In this document: piece after piece, positions 41,628-49,595 of the stretch
Layout of the letters: every line of letters starts with the position of its first letter
How positions within the stretch are numbered: position 1 is the first letter of the stretch
From: Nocardia higoensis NBRC 100133
Lineage (GTDB): Bacteria > Actinomycetota > Actinomycetes > Mycobacteriales > Mycobacteriaceae
Reading direction: 5' to 3'
Assembly (NCBI RefSeq): GCF_000308595.1
Contig: NZ_BAGA01000139.1
Span: forward strand, 39,191 to 103,190
Length of the DNA stretch: 64,000 nucleotides
Made by a program: the position numbers and the translations under genes
The notes under the pieces: model-generated
The model's input: the letters and a program-made list of their open reading frames with translations, nothing else
The model's database searches: none
Told to the model about the DNA's origin: nothing

Positions 41628-43031
41628 ATGTCTCGTGACGGATACGACAGAGATCGCGATTCCTTCGACAACAATGCGCGCGGGCGGATCTGGGAAAATG
41701 GCACCGACCGCCATTACCGTGATCGCGAGAATGGATATCTCAAGCCATCACACGAACAAGAATTGCATATCGAAGTAGGCGCGAATCGTCGTTACGACAA
41801 GCAGCGAGGAGCCGTCGAGAACGGTCCCGTTCGAGCCATCGAAGACAAATCGGGCGAGATCAGCGGACGTAAAGATGAAAGCCAGCTGGAGCGCGACTAT
41901 GAATTGATCAAGGACGGCAAGGTCGAACATCTTCTCCTGCGCTCGGTCGCGGGCGAACGTATCTCGCCGAAGGCGCAGGGATTGATCGCCAAGCTACAGC
42001 GGGATTTTCCGGATAAGTTCACCCATCAGATCGTGCCCCGGGCGGACGCCCGCGAGGTCTGGGCGCTGGGTCGGCAACTGGAACGCGGTCAGCAGCTCGA
42101 ATTGCCGGGGATCGGTCAGCAGGCGCGGGAGCAGGTTCGCGATCGCAAGGACCCCGGGCAGGTGAAAGCGTTCACGAAAGCACTCGAGACAGGTAAGTCG
42201 CTTGCCGATCAGCGCGAGCGTCACCGGGAACAGGTGCACCAGCAGCTGCGGGAGATCGCCGACCGTGCCGAGGCGGGAAAGTCACTGGCCGCGGAAACGC
42301 TACAGAAGCAACATGAGCGGTTGTCGAAGCGGTTGGACAGTATCCGGGAGGCCGAGCGCAGGAACGAACGCCATCTCTTGCAATCCCTGGGGTTGCGGCT
42401 GAGTGAGGACCGGATGCGCACGGTCGAGCAGATGAGGGAGGAAGAACGTGAGAGGCGCCGTCAGGATGTGGTTCGCGGTCTCGAGAAGATCGGACGCGAA
42501 GTCGAGCAAGGATACTGGCGGGAGATCGCTGTGGAGCACAATGCGCGGGTCCAGCAGTTGGGTATCGAGCATGTGCGGGCGGTAGAGCAGCGTTTCCATG
42601 GCAGGGAAGGGCTGGAGCGGGAGATCGCGGTCGAGCAGGCTCGTCGGCAAGCCGACCGGTTACAGATCACGCCGGAGAAGGTCGCGGGCCTGGACCTGGA
42701 ACGATTTCGAGCCGTCCGTGACGGTCAGGACACCGGATACCACTTCCCGGACAAGACCCACACCTACCAGCGGTCGGCAATGCCGGCTGTGGAAGTCGAG
42801 CACGACGCGCCGGAACGACGGCTGGCGCGGATGGTGCGTGATGTCGACCGGGGATTATCGGTCGATCAGGTCCTGATGCGTGAGGTACTGGACATCAGCA
42901 GCCCCGAACCAGCGACAGAGGCGGCGCGGCAGACCTCGATTCATCGACCACCAATGAGCCAGGGACGGTATCGAGAGGCCGAACGCCACCGGGAACGAGG
43001 AATCGACCGCGGCCCGGATCGTGTGCGTTAG
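41628..43031 (+). CDS. Nuclease-toxin-like protein: PD-(D/E)XK-type domain plus long coiled coil
   Basis: 467 residues, highly charged. Residues 40-155 resemble restriction-endonuclease-fold toxin domains of polymorphic toxins: VGANRRYDKQRG with a candidate active-site Asp, AIEDKSGEISGRKDE with the E-x-K pair, and DFPDKFTHQIVPRADAREVW. Residues 170-380 are almost pure coiled coil (RHREQVHQQLREIADRAEAG, QMREEERERRRQDVV). The C-terminus is Arg/His/Glu-rich. No secretion domain, signal peptide or WXG motif is present, so it is either an intracellular effector or a detached toxin tip. GC content is lower than in flanking genes, suggesting acquisition. Function inferred from fold only. Confidence 0.6.
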   Translation: MSRDGYDRDRDSFDNNARGRIWENGTDRHYRDRENGYLKPSHEQELHIEVGANRRYDKQRGAVENGPVRAIEDKSGEISGRKDESQLERDYELIKDGKVEHLLLRSVAGERISPKAQGLIAKLQRDFPDKFTHQIVPRADAREVWALGRQLERGQQLELPGIGQQAREQVRDRKDPGQVKAFTKALETGKSLADQRERHREQVHQQLREIADRAEAGKSLAAETLQKQHERLSKRLDSIREAERRNERHLLQSLGLRLSEDRMRTVEQMREEERERRRQDVVRGLEKIGREVEQGYWREIAVEHNARVQQLGIEHVRAVEQRFHGREGLEREIAVEQARRQADRLQITPEKVAGLDLERFRAVRDGQDTGYHFPDKTHTYQRSAMPAVEVEHDAPERRLARMVRDVDRGLSVDQVLMREVLDISSPEPATEAARQTSIHRPPMSQGRYREAERHRERGIDRGPDRVR

Positions 43032-43097
43032 CCAAGTCAGGTTCCTCCACCACCAGTGAGGGCAGGCCGACAGCCCGCCCTCACTTCGGCACACGCC

Positions 43098-43397
43098 CTA
43101 GAAGAGGCCGTCGAAGCTGCCGGTCGCGGTCAGCGTGAGCAGGTGCAGCGGGAGTTCGGAATGCGGCACCACCGACAGCCGGAACCGGTTGCCGTTCAGC
43201 TCGTCGCACAGCACCACGGCATCAGGCACGTAGCCGACGGCGAGCTTGTCGGCATTGCACGCCCACTCGGCGTTGTAGCCGGAGTAGTGGCCCAGATACG
43301 TGGCCGCGCTCGCAGTGCCCGCGCCCAGTCCGGACGTGAGTGCGGTAATCGCGCCCGCGGCGAGAACGGACGCGGCGATACGGGTACGGAGGGACAA
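43098..43397 (-). CDS. Small secreted protein
   Basis: 99 residues. A clear signal peptide (RIAASVLAAGAITALTSGLG, cleavage after TASA near 31) precedes a mature part of about 67 residues with two cysteines (WACNADKLA, VVLCDELNG) likely forming a disulfide. The rest is beta-like (NRFRLSVVPHSELPLHLLTL). GGAGACGACTTG precedes the ATG. Monocistronic. No family recognised; small secreted disulfide proteins of this kind are common in Nocardia. Confidence 0.68.
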   Translation of the reverse strand: MSLRTRIAASVLAAGAITALTSGLGAGTASAATYLGHYSGYNAEWACNADKLAVGYVPDAVVLCDELNGNRFRLSVVPHSELPLHLLTLTATGSFDGLF

Positions 43398-43547
43398 GTC
43401 GTCTCCTGTGATCGAGTCACCGGCCGAGCGCCGGCGAACCTTTCAACTTGACCTCTGTGATCATTGAAAGCCAACTAGTGCAGATTTATTCGTGAGTAGC
43501 TGCGGCATCCGCGCAGTCGCCGCAATACCTACCCCGCGTGCACAGAA

Positions 43548-43796
43548 TCAGAGAAGTTCGACTTCGGTGAACTCAGCGGTCAGACTGTGCTGCTGTCCCC
43601 GAAGCACGCCGCCTTCACGATGTACCACTCCCTCGTGGAATTCGATGCGGAGCCGTGCCCGCCGAGTATCGACCTCTCGAACTACCCCACAGATCCCACT
43701 GAACGGGCCTTCGGGGAAGTAGACGACATCTCCCGGCGCGTACTCCACGATCCCCACGCGCTCACAGTAGTCGAATCGCCCAGCTTCGCCGCCCAT
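43548..43796 (-). CDS. Stand-alone KOW-domain (NusG C-terminal-like) protein
   Basis: 82 residues from an ATG at 43796 (the frame is open another 36 codons upstream). The core YAPGDVVYFPEGPFSGICG, VVREVDTRRARLRIEF and LTAEFTEVELL follows the KOW pattern of the NusG C-terminal domain (GDxVxVxxGPFxGxxGxV...LxxxQVE), which binds ribosomal protein S10 or Rho. No NGN domain is present. A housekeeping NusG would be elsewhere; this could be an accessory factor or a relic. The start is uncertain. Confidence 0.5.
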   Translation of the reverse strand: MGGEAGRFDYCERVGIVEYAPGDVVYFPEGPFSGICGVVREVDTRRARLRIEFHEGVVHREGGVLRGQQHSLTAEFTEVELL

Positions 43797-43912
43797 CCCA
43801 ACACCCGAGCCGCGCCGCGTGAAGCCAGTCAACCGTACGCAGTACGCGGCATTCAGGTGCCCCCGGCACCCTGATCGTGCATCAGTTCGGACCGCTCCGG
43901 ACAAGCCTGCTT

Positions 43913-45604
43913 CTACAAGCGTGCCCCCTTCTCCAAATTACACTGGCGACAAAGGATCTGAAGATTGTTTACGCTCGTGGCTCCGCCCCGGCTGAGCGGA
44001 ATCACATGGTCGAACTCCAGATAGTGGATGGCTCCGCACTGGCAGCATTTGCCGCCGTCGCGCTGATACACCTCGGACCTGACGTGCGGCGGGATCGAGC
44101 GGGTGTCGCGTTGTCCGGGCGCGAGGACCAGGCGTTTGGCGACACGCAGCGCGCCTTCGAGAACCGCGGCGGCCCATTCGGCGTCGTGTACCTGATAGGT
44201 GCCACCCCCACGGGCGGTGGTCGCGGCCACGACGACGTTGCCGTACTCGCTGGTGACCGAGACGATCTTGGCCCACGAGAGTTCGCTGCCCGCACCGGGA
44301 CCGACGAACCGGAGTTTCTTGTTGCTGGCGATGATCCGCCCCGGGGTGTGCTTGGGTCCGCTCGCCAGGTACTTGACGTGCATGGCGTCGGTCTCGAGGT
44401 AAATGAATTCGTCGGCTTCCAGGTGCACCCGCGTCGACTGCACCCGAGGTAGTTCCCCGGCCCGCACCTGGGTGAGGGATCGGCCACGCAGCATCCGTCG
44501 GCGAAGATCGTCGATATGACGCTGCGCCGGGCTCAGGTTGGTCACCGCGCCCAACGTGGCCACCGCACGTTCGAACTCGTCGAGTTCGTGCTCTTCGATC
44601 TGACTGTCGGCGAACGCGAAGGTCACCACACGCTCGAGATATCCGATTGCCAACGGCATCAACGCTTCCCGGCCCGTGTCGATGTGCACCTGGTGGAAGT
44701 TCAGCGAAACCCATAGCGCGTCCCAATCCGGCCCCAGCGGTCCGGTTGTCGTGAGCACCTGCCATGCCTGGGCGCGCCAGCCCTGCATGATCTGCTTGAC
44801 ATCGTTCTCGCACCAACGGCATGGTCGTGCTCCGCGGAATCGAGACTGCACGGGACGCCCGCACCGTTCGCAGCTCCCCTGCCCGGCAGGAAAGATCTGG
44901 CGACGGTCCTCGCTCCAGATGCCGTTGTTCCACCAACGCAGCCAGCCGGGGCGATCCGGGTCGGCGTACCAGCCGGGTTGCCGATTCGGCTCAGAGGAAG
45001 GCGCGCTCGCCCCTGAGGAGGCTGACGCATGATGCCGTGGGGGCGCGGCAGGCCCCGCCGGCGCCGGGACGGGCGCGGGAGCCGACGACGGTTCGGCCTC
45101 GTCATCGACCTGTACGCCGAACTCCTCGGCGAGTCCGCGCAGACCGCTGCTCCATCCTTGAACCACGCAGCGGAACTTCCATGCTCCGTTGCGTCGGTAG
45201 AACTCACCCAGGACGATCGCGGTCACCGCTTCGGCCTGGTCGACCTCGAACGAGAGCGCGGCATTTCCGCTGCTCTGCTCTCGTACGGATACGGTGAGTC
45301 CGCGGATATCGCGGAACGATCCTTCGTCAACCGAACCGGTGATCACGATCCGGGAAATCTCCGGCTCGACCCGAGCGAGTGCGACGGTCACCTCCGGGCG
45401 CGCCGTCGACGCCTCGGTGAGGGATACCGCTCCGGAGGGATGCCTCGGTGCGTTGAAGAACACGAAGTCCTTGTCGTCACGGATCTTCCCCGTCTCGGTG
45501 ACCAGGAGTGCCTGCGGATCCACCGCGTCGCCCCCGGACCAAGTGAGCGTGACAGCCATCTCCGATGTGGGGACAGGGGCGTTTGCTCCCGGTGTCAGCT
45601 TCAC
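43913..45604 (-). CDS. TerD-DUF2510-zinc ribbon-PH-like-HNH fusion protein
   Basis: 563 residues from a GTG at 45604 (VKLTPGANAPVPTSEMAVTL). Domains in order: TerD (1-165, with DDKDFVFFNAPRHPSGAV and FYRRNGAWKFRCVVQGW); Pro/Ala linker; DUF2510 (GWYADPDRPGWLRWWNNG, about 210-230); zinc ribbon with CERCGRP and CRWCEND; a helical TerB-like part (FAFADSQIEEHELDEFERAV); a PH-like domain (about 385-470); and a C-terminal HNH nuclease (CCQCGAIHYLEFDHVIPLSR, ending ILCRQCNLEKG) with its zinc cysteines and His-His. TerD binds calcium in stress and phage-resistance systems; joining it to a nuclease suggests a defence or DNA-damage role. Confidence 0.85.
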   Translation of the reverse strand: MKLTPGANAPVPTSEMAVTLTWSGGDAVDPQALLVTETGKIRDDKDFVFFNAPRHPSGAVSLTEASTARPEVTVALARVEPEISRIVITGSVDEGSFRDIRGLTVSVREQSSGNAALSFEVDQAEAVTAIVLGEFYRRNGAWKFRCVVQGWSSGLRGLAEEFGVQVDDEAEPSSAPAPVPAPAGPAAPPRHHASASSGASAPSSEPNRQPGWYADPDRPGWLRWWNNGIWSEDRRQIFPAGQGSCERCGRPVQSRFRGARPCRWCENDVKQIMQGWRAQAWQVLTTTGPLGPDWDALWVSLNFHQVHIDTGREALMPLAIGYLERVVTFAFADSQIEEHELDEFERAVATLGAVTNLSPAQRHIDDLRRRMLRGRSLTQVRAGELPRVQSTRVHLEADEFIYLETDAMHVKYLASGPKHTPGRIIASNKKLRFVGPGAGSELSWAKIVSVTSEYGNVVVAATTARGGGTYQVHDAEWAAAVLEGALRVAKRLVLAPGQRDTRSIPPHVRSEVYQRDGGKCCQCGAIHYLEFDHVIPLSRGGATSVNNLQILCRQCNLEKGARL

Positions 45605-45976
45605 GTGTTCGCACCTGTCACGCCGGTGAGTGATCTTGGCTTGACGATGGTTTCCTCCAACCTCTAACGCTGCGTCACCATATCGGCGCGTTCGCGGGAA
45701 TGTTACAGCGCCACAACGGGTTTCCGAGCGAGTCGGTGAATCGCGCGGCTCGAGGTCGGCCCGAACGAACCGCTCGATATGCGCTGGCTCCACCAGCGCC
45801 TTCGCTGTGCGCACCAAGAGCCATCGCAGGCGTCCACCCCTCGTCGACGCCCTCACCTCGCCCGGCGTGGCAAACAGACCGCGGTCAGCGGGACCGCTGC
45901 CACGAGGTGTTCTGCCCGGCCGCGCGAAACTCTCCCGATCGCCGAGATGATGGGACCTTTCCCCGGCGCGGAGGTC

Positions 45977-46017
45977 GACGATCAGTGATCTCTCGACGCC
46001 TCCGAACAGGGCGGGTC
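45977..46017 (+). repeat. 41-bp direct repeat, left copy
   Basis: 38 of 41 bases match 47211-47251 in the same orientation (GACGATCAGTGA...CTCGACGCC...CCGAACAGGGCGGGTC). The two copies flank the DUF3800 gene. Confidence 0.75.
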
Positions 46018-46210
46018 GAGGCTGCGCGGGAACACGATGCAGGCCACCGCTCGGTAGGGCCACACGACCTCGGTCCTGTCGCCAAGCCGTTCTCGATCAC
46101 ACGGGACGTATCAGCGTCTACGACACGTTGTGCCTGTAGGTTGCGATGAGCTGGCGAACTTGGCATCATCGAAGGCGCAAAAGCAAACGTCGCACACCGT
46201 GCGGCAGGTC

Positions 46211-46240
46211 CTAAGGCCACCCCTCCAAGGGTGGCCTTAG
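46211..46240. promoter_or_regulatory. Hairpin just before the DUF3800 start
   Basis: CTAAGGCCACCC and GGGTGGCCTTAG around CTCCAA, followed by TTGTGTCC. It could be a terminator for upstream transcription or a regulatory stem in the DUF3800 leader. Confidence 0.5.
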
Positions 46241-46254
46241 TTGTGTCCTGGGTC

Positions 46255-47178
46255 ATGATCATCGACCATTGGCCGGTGCTTCTGTGCTATCTCGATGAGT
46301 CGGGGGATGAGCAGGCTCTCAGGACTGCGACCGATCCGCCGGTACTTGTCATCGCCGGACTGGTCGTAGATCATCAGCGGGTCCACGGCTTGGTCTACAA
46401 CTTCCTACAGCTCAAGAAGAAGTTCCGGCCCATGCTTGCGCAGCCTACGGTTCAGTTGAGCGACCTGATCACGCACGAGATCAAGGGGTCTGACCTGCGC
46501 AAAGACATCCGCAACGGGGGACGAAACGCCCGGCGTGCTGTCTACGCGCTACTGAACGACACACTCGACCTTCTCGAAGAATGCAACGCGAAGATCGTCG
46601 GCGAGATCCATATCAAGGGGACGGAGCCGCTCGCTCGTTGGGTGTACGCGGTCACTGTTGCCCGAGTCGCGGAACAGCTCGAAGCGCAGTCACGAGCAGC
46701 CAACACCTCCGGCGCTATCGTTCTCGATGCCAGAACCAAGTCGAAGAACGTCCCGTCAGTACACCGGATTACCACTGAGCGGTTCCGTGCTGGCGGGAAT
46801 CCATACCCTCGACTGGTAGAAAGCCCCGTCTTCGGGCATTCCGACGCACATGTTGCATTGCAGGTCGCCGATCTGCTCGCGTCGGCGTTGTTGTTTCCCA
46901 TGGCCTGTTTCGCCTACTCCCAGGGACTGATCGACAACATCCATCTCACTGAGAGCTACGGTGAACTTCGGGACCGCTTCGGCTCGCGGCTGCGACTGCT
47001 CGAGCATCGGTACGCGGGGACAAATGGGCGGCATGCCGGGGGCATCGTCGTGAGGGACAACCTCAACAACCAGAGGTCCATGATGCTCTACAAGGACTGC
47101 CCATTCGATACCGAGCGCAGAGACTCTCTCGAACGACGTCGGTCGTCCGTTTCAGGATCGGCATCGGCGATGGCCTGA
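46255..47178 (+). CDS. DUF3800 protein (RNase H-fold, predicted nuclease)
   Basis: 307 residues from the ATG at 46255. DUF3800 marks: acidic CYLDESGDEQAL at the N-terminus, VAGLVVDHQRV, a central RVAEQLEAQ...IVLDARTKSKN, and the C-terminal FGHSDAHVALQVADLLASAL with paired Asp residues. The family has an RNase H-like fold with conserved acids and is often found in defence islands and on mobile DNA; its activity is not established. Codon use is less GC-biased than in the core genes, and the gene lies between 41-bp direct repeats, so it was probably acquired. A GTG eight codons earlier lies in the upstream hairpin and is less likely. Confidence 0.8.
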   Translation: MIIDHWPVLLCYLDESGDEQALRTATDPPVLVIAGLVVDHQRVHGLVYNFLQLKKKFRPMLAQPTVQLSDLITHEIKGSDLRKDIRNGGRNARRAVYALLNDTLDLLEECNAKIVGEIHIKGTEPLARWVYAVTVARVAEQLEAQSRAANTSGAIVLDARTKSKNVPSVHRITTERFRAGGNPYPRLVESPVFGHSDAHVALQVADLLASALLFPMACFAYSQGLIDNIHLTESYGELRDRFGSRLRLLEHRYAGTNGRHAGGIVVRDNLNNQRSMMLYKDCPFDTERRDSLERRRSSVSGSASAMA

Positions 47179-47192
47179 CAATTCTCCGGATC

Positions 47193-47208
47193 GCTCCGCT
47201 AGCGGAGC
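47193..47208 (+). terminator. Short palindrome after the DUF3800 gene
   Basis: GCTCCGCTAGCGGAGC is a perfect 16-base palindrome 14 bp after the stop codon, immediately before the right copy of the direct repeat. Confidence 0.4.
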
Positions 47209-47210
47209 CT

Positions 47211-47251
47211 GACGATCAGTGAGCGCTCGACGCCGCCGAACAGGGCGGGTC
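47211..47251 (+). repeat. 41-bp direct repeat, right copy
   Basis: Matches 45977-46017 at 38 of 41 positions in the same orientation; together they bracket the DUF3800 gene and its flanking hairpins. Confidence 0.75.
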
Positions 47252-47282
47252 AGCGGCGCTGCGCTGCCACTCGTGCACGCGC

Positions 47283-47402
47283 ATGTCCACGTTCACCGCG
47301 GTCGGGGCTCGATTCCGTGCGGTGATCGAATGCGACTTCGACTCCGATTTCGCGATCACCGACAGCCGCATACTCGCCGGCCCATTCGTCACCGATGGCT
47401 GA
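47283..47402 (+). CDS. 39-residue protein upstream of a PP2C-like gene
   Basis: Reads MSTFTAVGARFRAVIECDFD and then SDFAITDSRILAGPFVTDG before the stop. It looks like genuine protein, and its end overlaps the start of the phosphatase-like gene by eight bases, the mark of a coupled pair. It may be a small partner protein or the shortened remainder of a longer gene, since the right 41-bp repeat lies just upstream. No family recognised. Confidence 0.45.
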   Translation: MSTFTAVGARFRAVIECDFDSDFAITDSRILAGPFVTDG

Positions 47403-48235
47403 CCGACATGAAATCGCCATCGCCGAACGGCCCGACGGCAACGGCGAAGACCGTGTACTCGTATTCGATTACGGCGTCGCCGTGCTCGACGGAGCGACCA
47501 CGCATCATCCCGACATCCCCACAGCCTCCGGCTACGTCGATACACTCGGCCCCGAACTCACCACCCGGCTCGGCCACGGCACGCCTCCGAGAGTCGCGGT
47601 GGGAGAGGCGATCCACACCACCGCCGAGAAACTGCGGTTGCAACCCGGCGCATCTCCGTCCAGCACGATCGCCGTGGTTCACGTCGGCCCGGACATCGTG
47701 ACAGCACTGCTCCTCGGCGACAGCTCGGTAATCGTCGGCACCAAGGACGGCAATGTCGAGGTCCACTCCGATGACAGACTGCACGCACTCAGCGCATCGC
47801 TGTCGGACCGCTACCGGCGCCGACTGGCCGCCGGCTCGGGCTACGACCGTACCCATCACGAGCTTCTCCGCGACCTCCAACAGCACCAACGCAGCCATCG
47901 AAACCGCACCGGGAGTTACTGGATTGCCGAAGCCGACCCAGCGGCAGCGGACCACGCTCTCGAATTCGCCTACCCACGCGATTCGGTCGCGCCTGGTTGA
48001 TCGTCGCGACCGACGGCGCTCGCGACACCCTAGAAGCTCTCGGCGTCGAGTGGCCCACCGTATCGGACGAGTCCTCTGCCGGTCTGCGCGAACTTCTGGA
48101 CCGAGGCCACGCGTGGGAAGCCGACACCGACCCCGGAGATCGGAAGGACACGGTGGAGCGCCTCTTCGGGGTGCTGAACCCGCAGCAGAAGCATTGTCAA
48201 TGGAAATCGGGGCGTTCCGAACTCGCGACCCCTGA
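47395..48235 (+). pseudogene. Frameshifted PP2C-like phosphatase gene
   Basis: The first frame (47395-48000, 201 residues) reads GEDRVLVFDYGVAVLDGATT and AVVHVGPDIVTALLLGDSSV, resembling a PP2C-type phosphatase with its metal-binding aspartates, and stops after YPRDSVAPG. The next frame continues at once with AWLIVATDGARDTLEALG, the usual block holding another metal-binding Asp. Removing two bases (a doubled GC at about 47988-47992) restores V-A-W-L-I-V-A-T-D-G. The far end, after GDRKDTVERLFGVL, no longer looks like the family. So the gene is broken at least once, unless a programmed shift or sequencing error is involved. Confidence 0.6.
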
Positions 48236-48276
48236 CTACTGTCAGGTTTGCTACTCAGCGTTCGAAAGGCGGCGAA

Positions 48277-48507
48277 ATGCTCCGGATGGCAACGAAAATC
48301 GTTGTGGTGATCGGTATTACGGTGGCGGTTGGCTTCTCGCCCGCAATGGCGGCGGCCGCGCCGGCGATGGCGGATCCCGTCGTGACCCCCCAGCCTTCCA
48401 CCGGTTCCGCCGCGATGGACCTCACCCGGGTCCTGCTGATGTGCCTGACGAACGGTTCCTCGGTCATTCAGGGTGATCCGATGGGTTTCCCGGTGGTCTG
48501 CGTCTAG
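48277..48507 (+). CDS. Small secreted protein
   Basis: 76 residues from the ATG at 48277, with AAAGGCGG five bases upstream. The signal peptide (KIVVVIGITVAVGFSPAMAA) is cleaved near AMA-A; the mature chain of about 45 residues is Pro/Ser/Met-rich with two cysteines (LLMCLTNGSSVIQ and a penultimate Cys). Its upstream part overlaps the decayed end of the phosphatase-like gene in another frame. No family recognised. Confidence 0.6.
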   Translation: MLRMATKIVVVIGITVAVGFSPAMAAAAPAMADPVVTPQPSTGSAAMDLTRVLLMCLTNGSSVIQGDPMGFPVVCV

Positions 48508-48527
48508 CGGACTGCTGCACATCTCGG

Positions 48528-48896
48528 GTGTTCCGGCCCCGCGACGTCCACTCCGGGAAAGAGTGTGCATCATTCTTCCGCCATGGCCTTCTCGAACCGT
48601 CGACCACGGTGGCCACGGGACCGTACAGGCTCTCGACGAACGCAGCGGTGGGGCAGGGGGACCGATGGTTCGGGCTCTGCTGGAAGACGCGGACCCTGGT
48701 AGACCGGGCGGCCGGACGCCCGTTCGCCTGGGTCGACGACGAGATCACCGACGCCGACCGCGACTGGGTCGCTACCCACCATCCCGGCCGTGCGCTCCTG
48801 AGGCATGTCGAGTCGTTCCGAGGGCTCGGTGACGAGGACTTCGCAGCCCTCCACCAATGGCTGCGAGTGACCACAGCTTCTCGCCGGCACCGGTGA
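48528..48896 (+). pseudogene. 5'-truncated HAD-like hydrolase gene
   Basis: Only the C-terminal half of a common actinobacterial HAD-domain protein is recognisable: FGLCWKTRTLVDRAAGRPFA, WVDDEITDADRDWVATHHPG, then GLGDEDFAALHQWLR and the stop. In intact homologues this follows an N-terminal FLDVDGPLNPY-type motif, which is absent; upstream of about 48655 the frame holds unrelated sequence. It is therefore a remnant with one metal-binding Asp-Asp pair left. Another casualty in this accessory region. Confidence 0.6.
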
Positions 48897-48913
48897 CGAG
48901 AGTGCCGGCACGG

Positions 48914-49303
48914 CTAAACCGTGCCGTGCTCCCAAGCGACCGCGTCGAGGCGGACCTGATCGTTCTCGAGCCACGCCCAGATCAACTCGCCGACGACCTC
49001 GACATCGTCGACCGTGGCGTACACGTATCGACCATCCTCCTCGGGGGGATGCATTTCCAGCGAGTGGTCGGTAGCGCTGTTGCGATAGGTCTGAATGAAA
49101 CCGCCCTGACCTGACCTGCTCACAGTCATGAACGGCCCACTCCGCACGTGGGGCAGCCTGCCCAGCCAGTAGTGCAGATGATCTCGGGTCAGGGTGGTGA
49201 ACTCCCGGGCACCGACCGTCACGTTCAAATTGCTGTGCGCTACCGGGGCCTCGGCGGGGAGTACGTCGCTCCAAGGGCCGGTGAGATCGCTGTCAGTCCT
49301 CAT
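48914..49303 (-). CDS. Small cytosolic protein, second of an overlapping pair
   Basis: 129 residues. An alpha/beta pattern without signal peptide or membrane helix: AREFTTLTRDHLHYWLGRLP, SRSGQGGFIQTYRNSATDHS, ATVDDVEVVGELIWAWLEND. Composition and size are like immunity proteins or small regulators. Its start overlaps the end of the upstream gene by 11 bp, so the two are translated together. No toxin adjoins. Family not recognised. Confidence 0.55.
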   Translation of the reverse strand: MRTDSDLTGPWSDVLPAEAPVAHSNLNVTVGAREFTTLTRDHLHYWLGRLPHVRSGPFMTVSRSGQGGFIQTYRNSATDHSLEMHPPEEDGRYVYATVDDVEVVGELIWAWLENDQVRLDAVAWEHGTV

Positions 49304-49595
49304 CGACGTACTCCGAACAGAATTCGAGTTCGGCGTGCGGAATGAGAGCGGTCACCCGACTGGTGAGCATCGCCTCGAACTCGGGTTGCCAGCGGTAGAA
49401 CCGGCTGAAGATCACCGGGTAGTCGGAATCGGCCGATACGGAGAGGTTCTTTCCGTCTCCACCGAACGTGATGAACACTTCATCGCTCAACCGCTCTTTC
49501 TCGAGCACATCGGTGAGCAGGGCGGCCACGCCGGCCCGCTCACGTTCGTCGCGCAACTCCCGAATCGAGAACGCGACATCGATATTCACTGACAC
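49293..49595 (-). CDS. Small cytosolic protein, first of an overlapping pair
   Basis: 100 residues from a GTG at 49595, chosen because TACCGT ends seven bases upstream (leaderless); the frame is open a further 17 codons. Sequence AFSIRELRDERERAGVAALL, DEVFITFGGDGKNLSVSADS, YRWQPEFEAMLTSRVTALI. Very acidic. It overlaps the next gene by 11 bp. Could be an immunity-type protein; no recognised family or neighbouring toxin. Confidence 0.52.
   Translation of the reverse strand: MSVNIDVAFSIRELRDERERAGVAALLTDVLEKERLSDEVFITFGGDGKNLSVSADSDYPVIFSRFYRWQPEFEAMLTSRVTALIPHAELEFCSEYVDED

Larger units (their letters stand above)
45605..46254. other. Gene-free stretch with a dispersed repeat and a hairpin
   Basis: No supported gene. 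It contains the left copy of a 41-bp direct repeat (45977-46017) and a perfect 12-bp hairpin, CTAAGGCCACCC with GGGTGGCCTTAG (46211-46240), whose right arm ends 14 bp before the DUF3800 start. The leftward open frame from the TerD gene continues here only as low-quality Arg-rich sequence. Confidence 0.5.
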
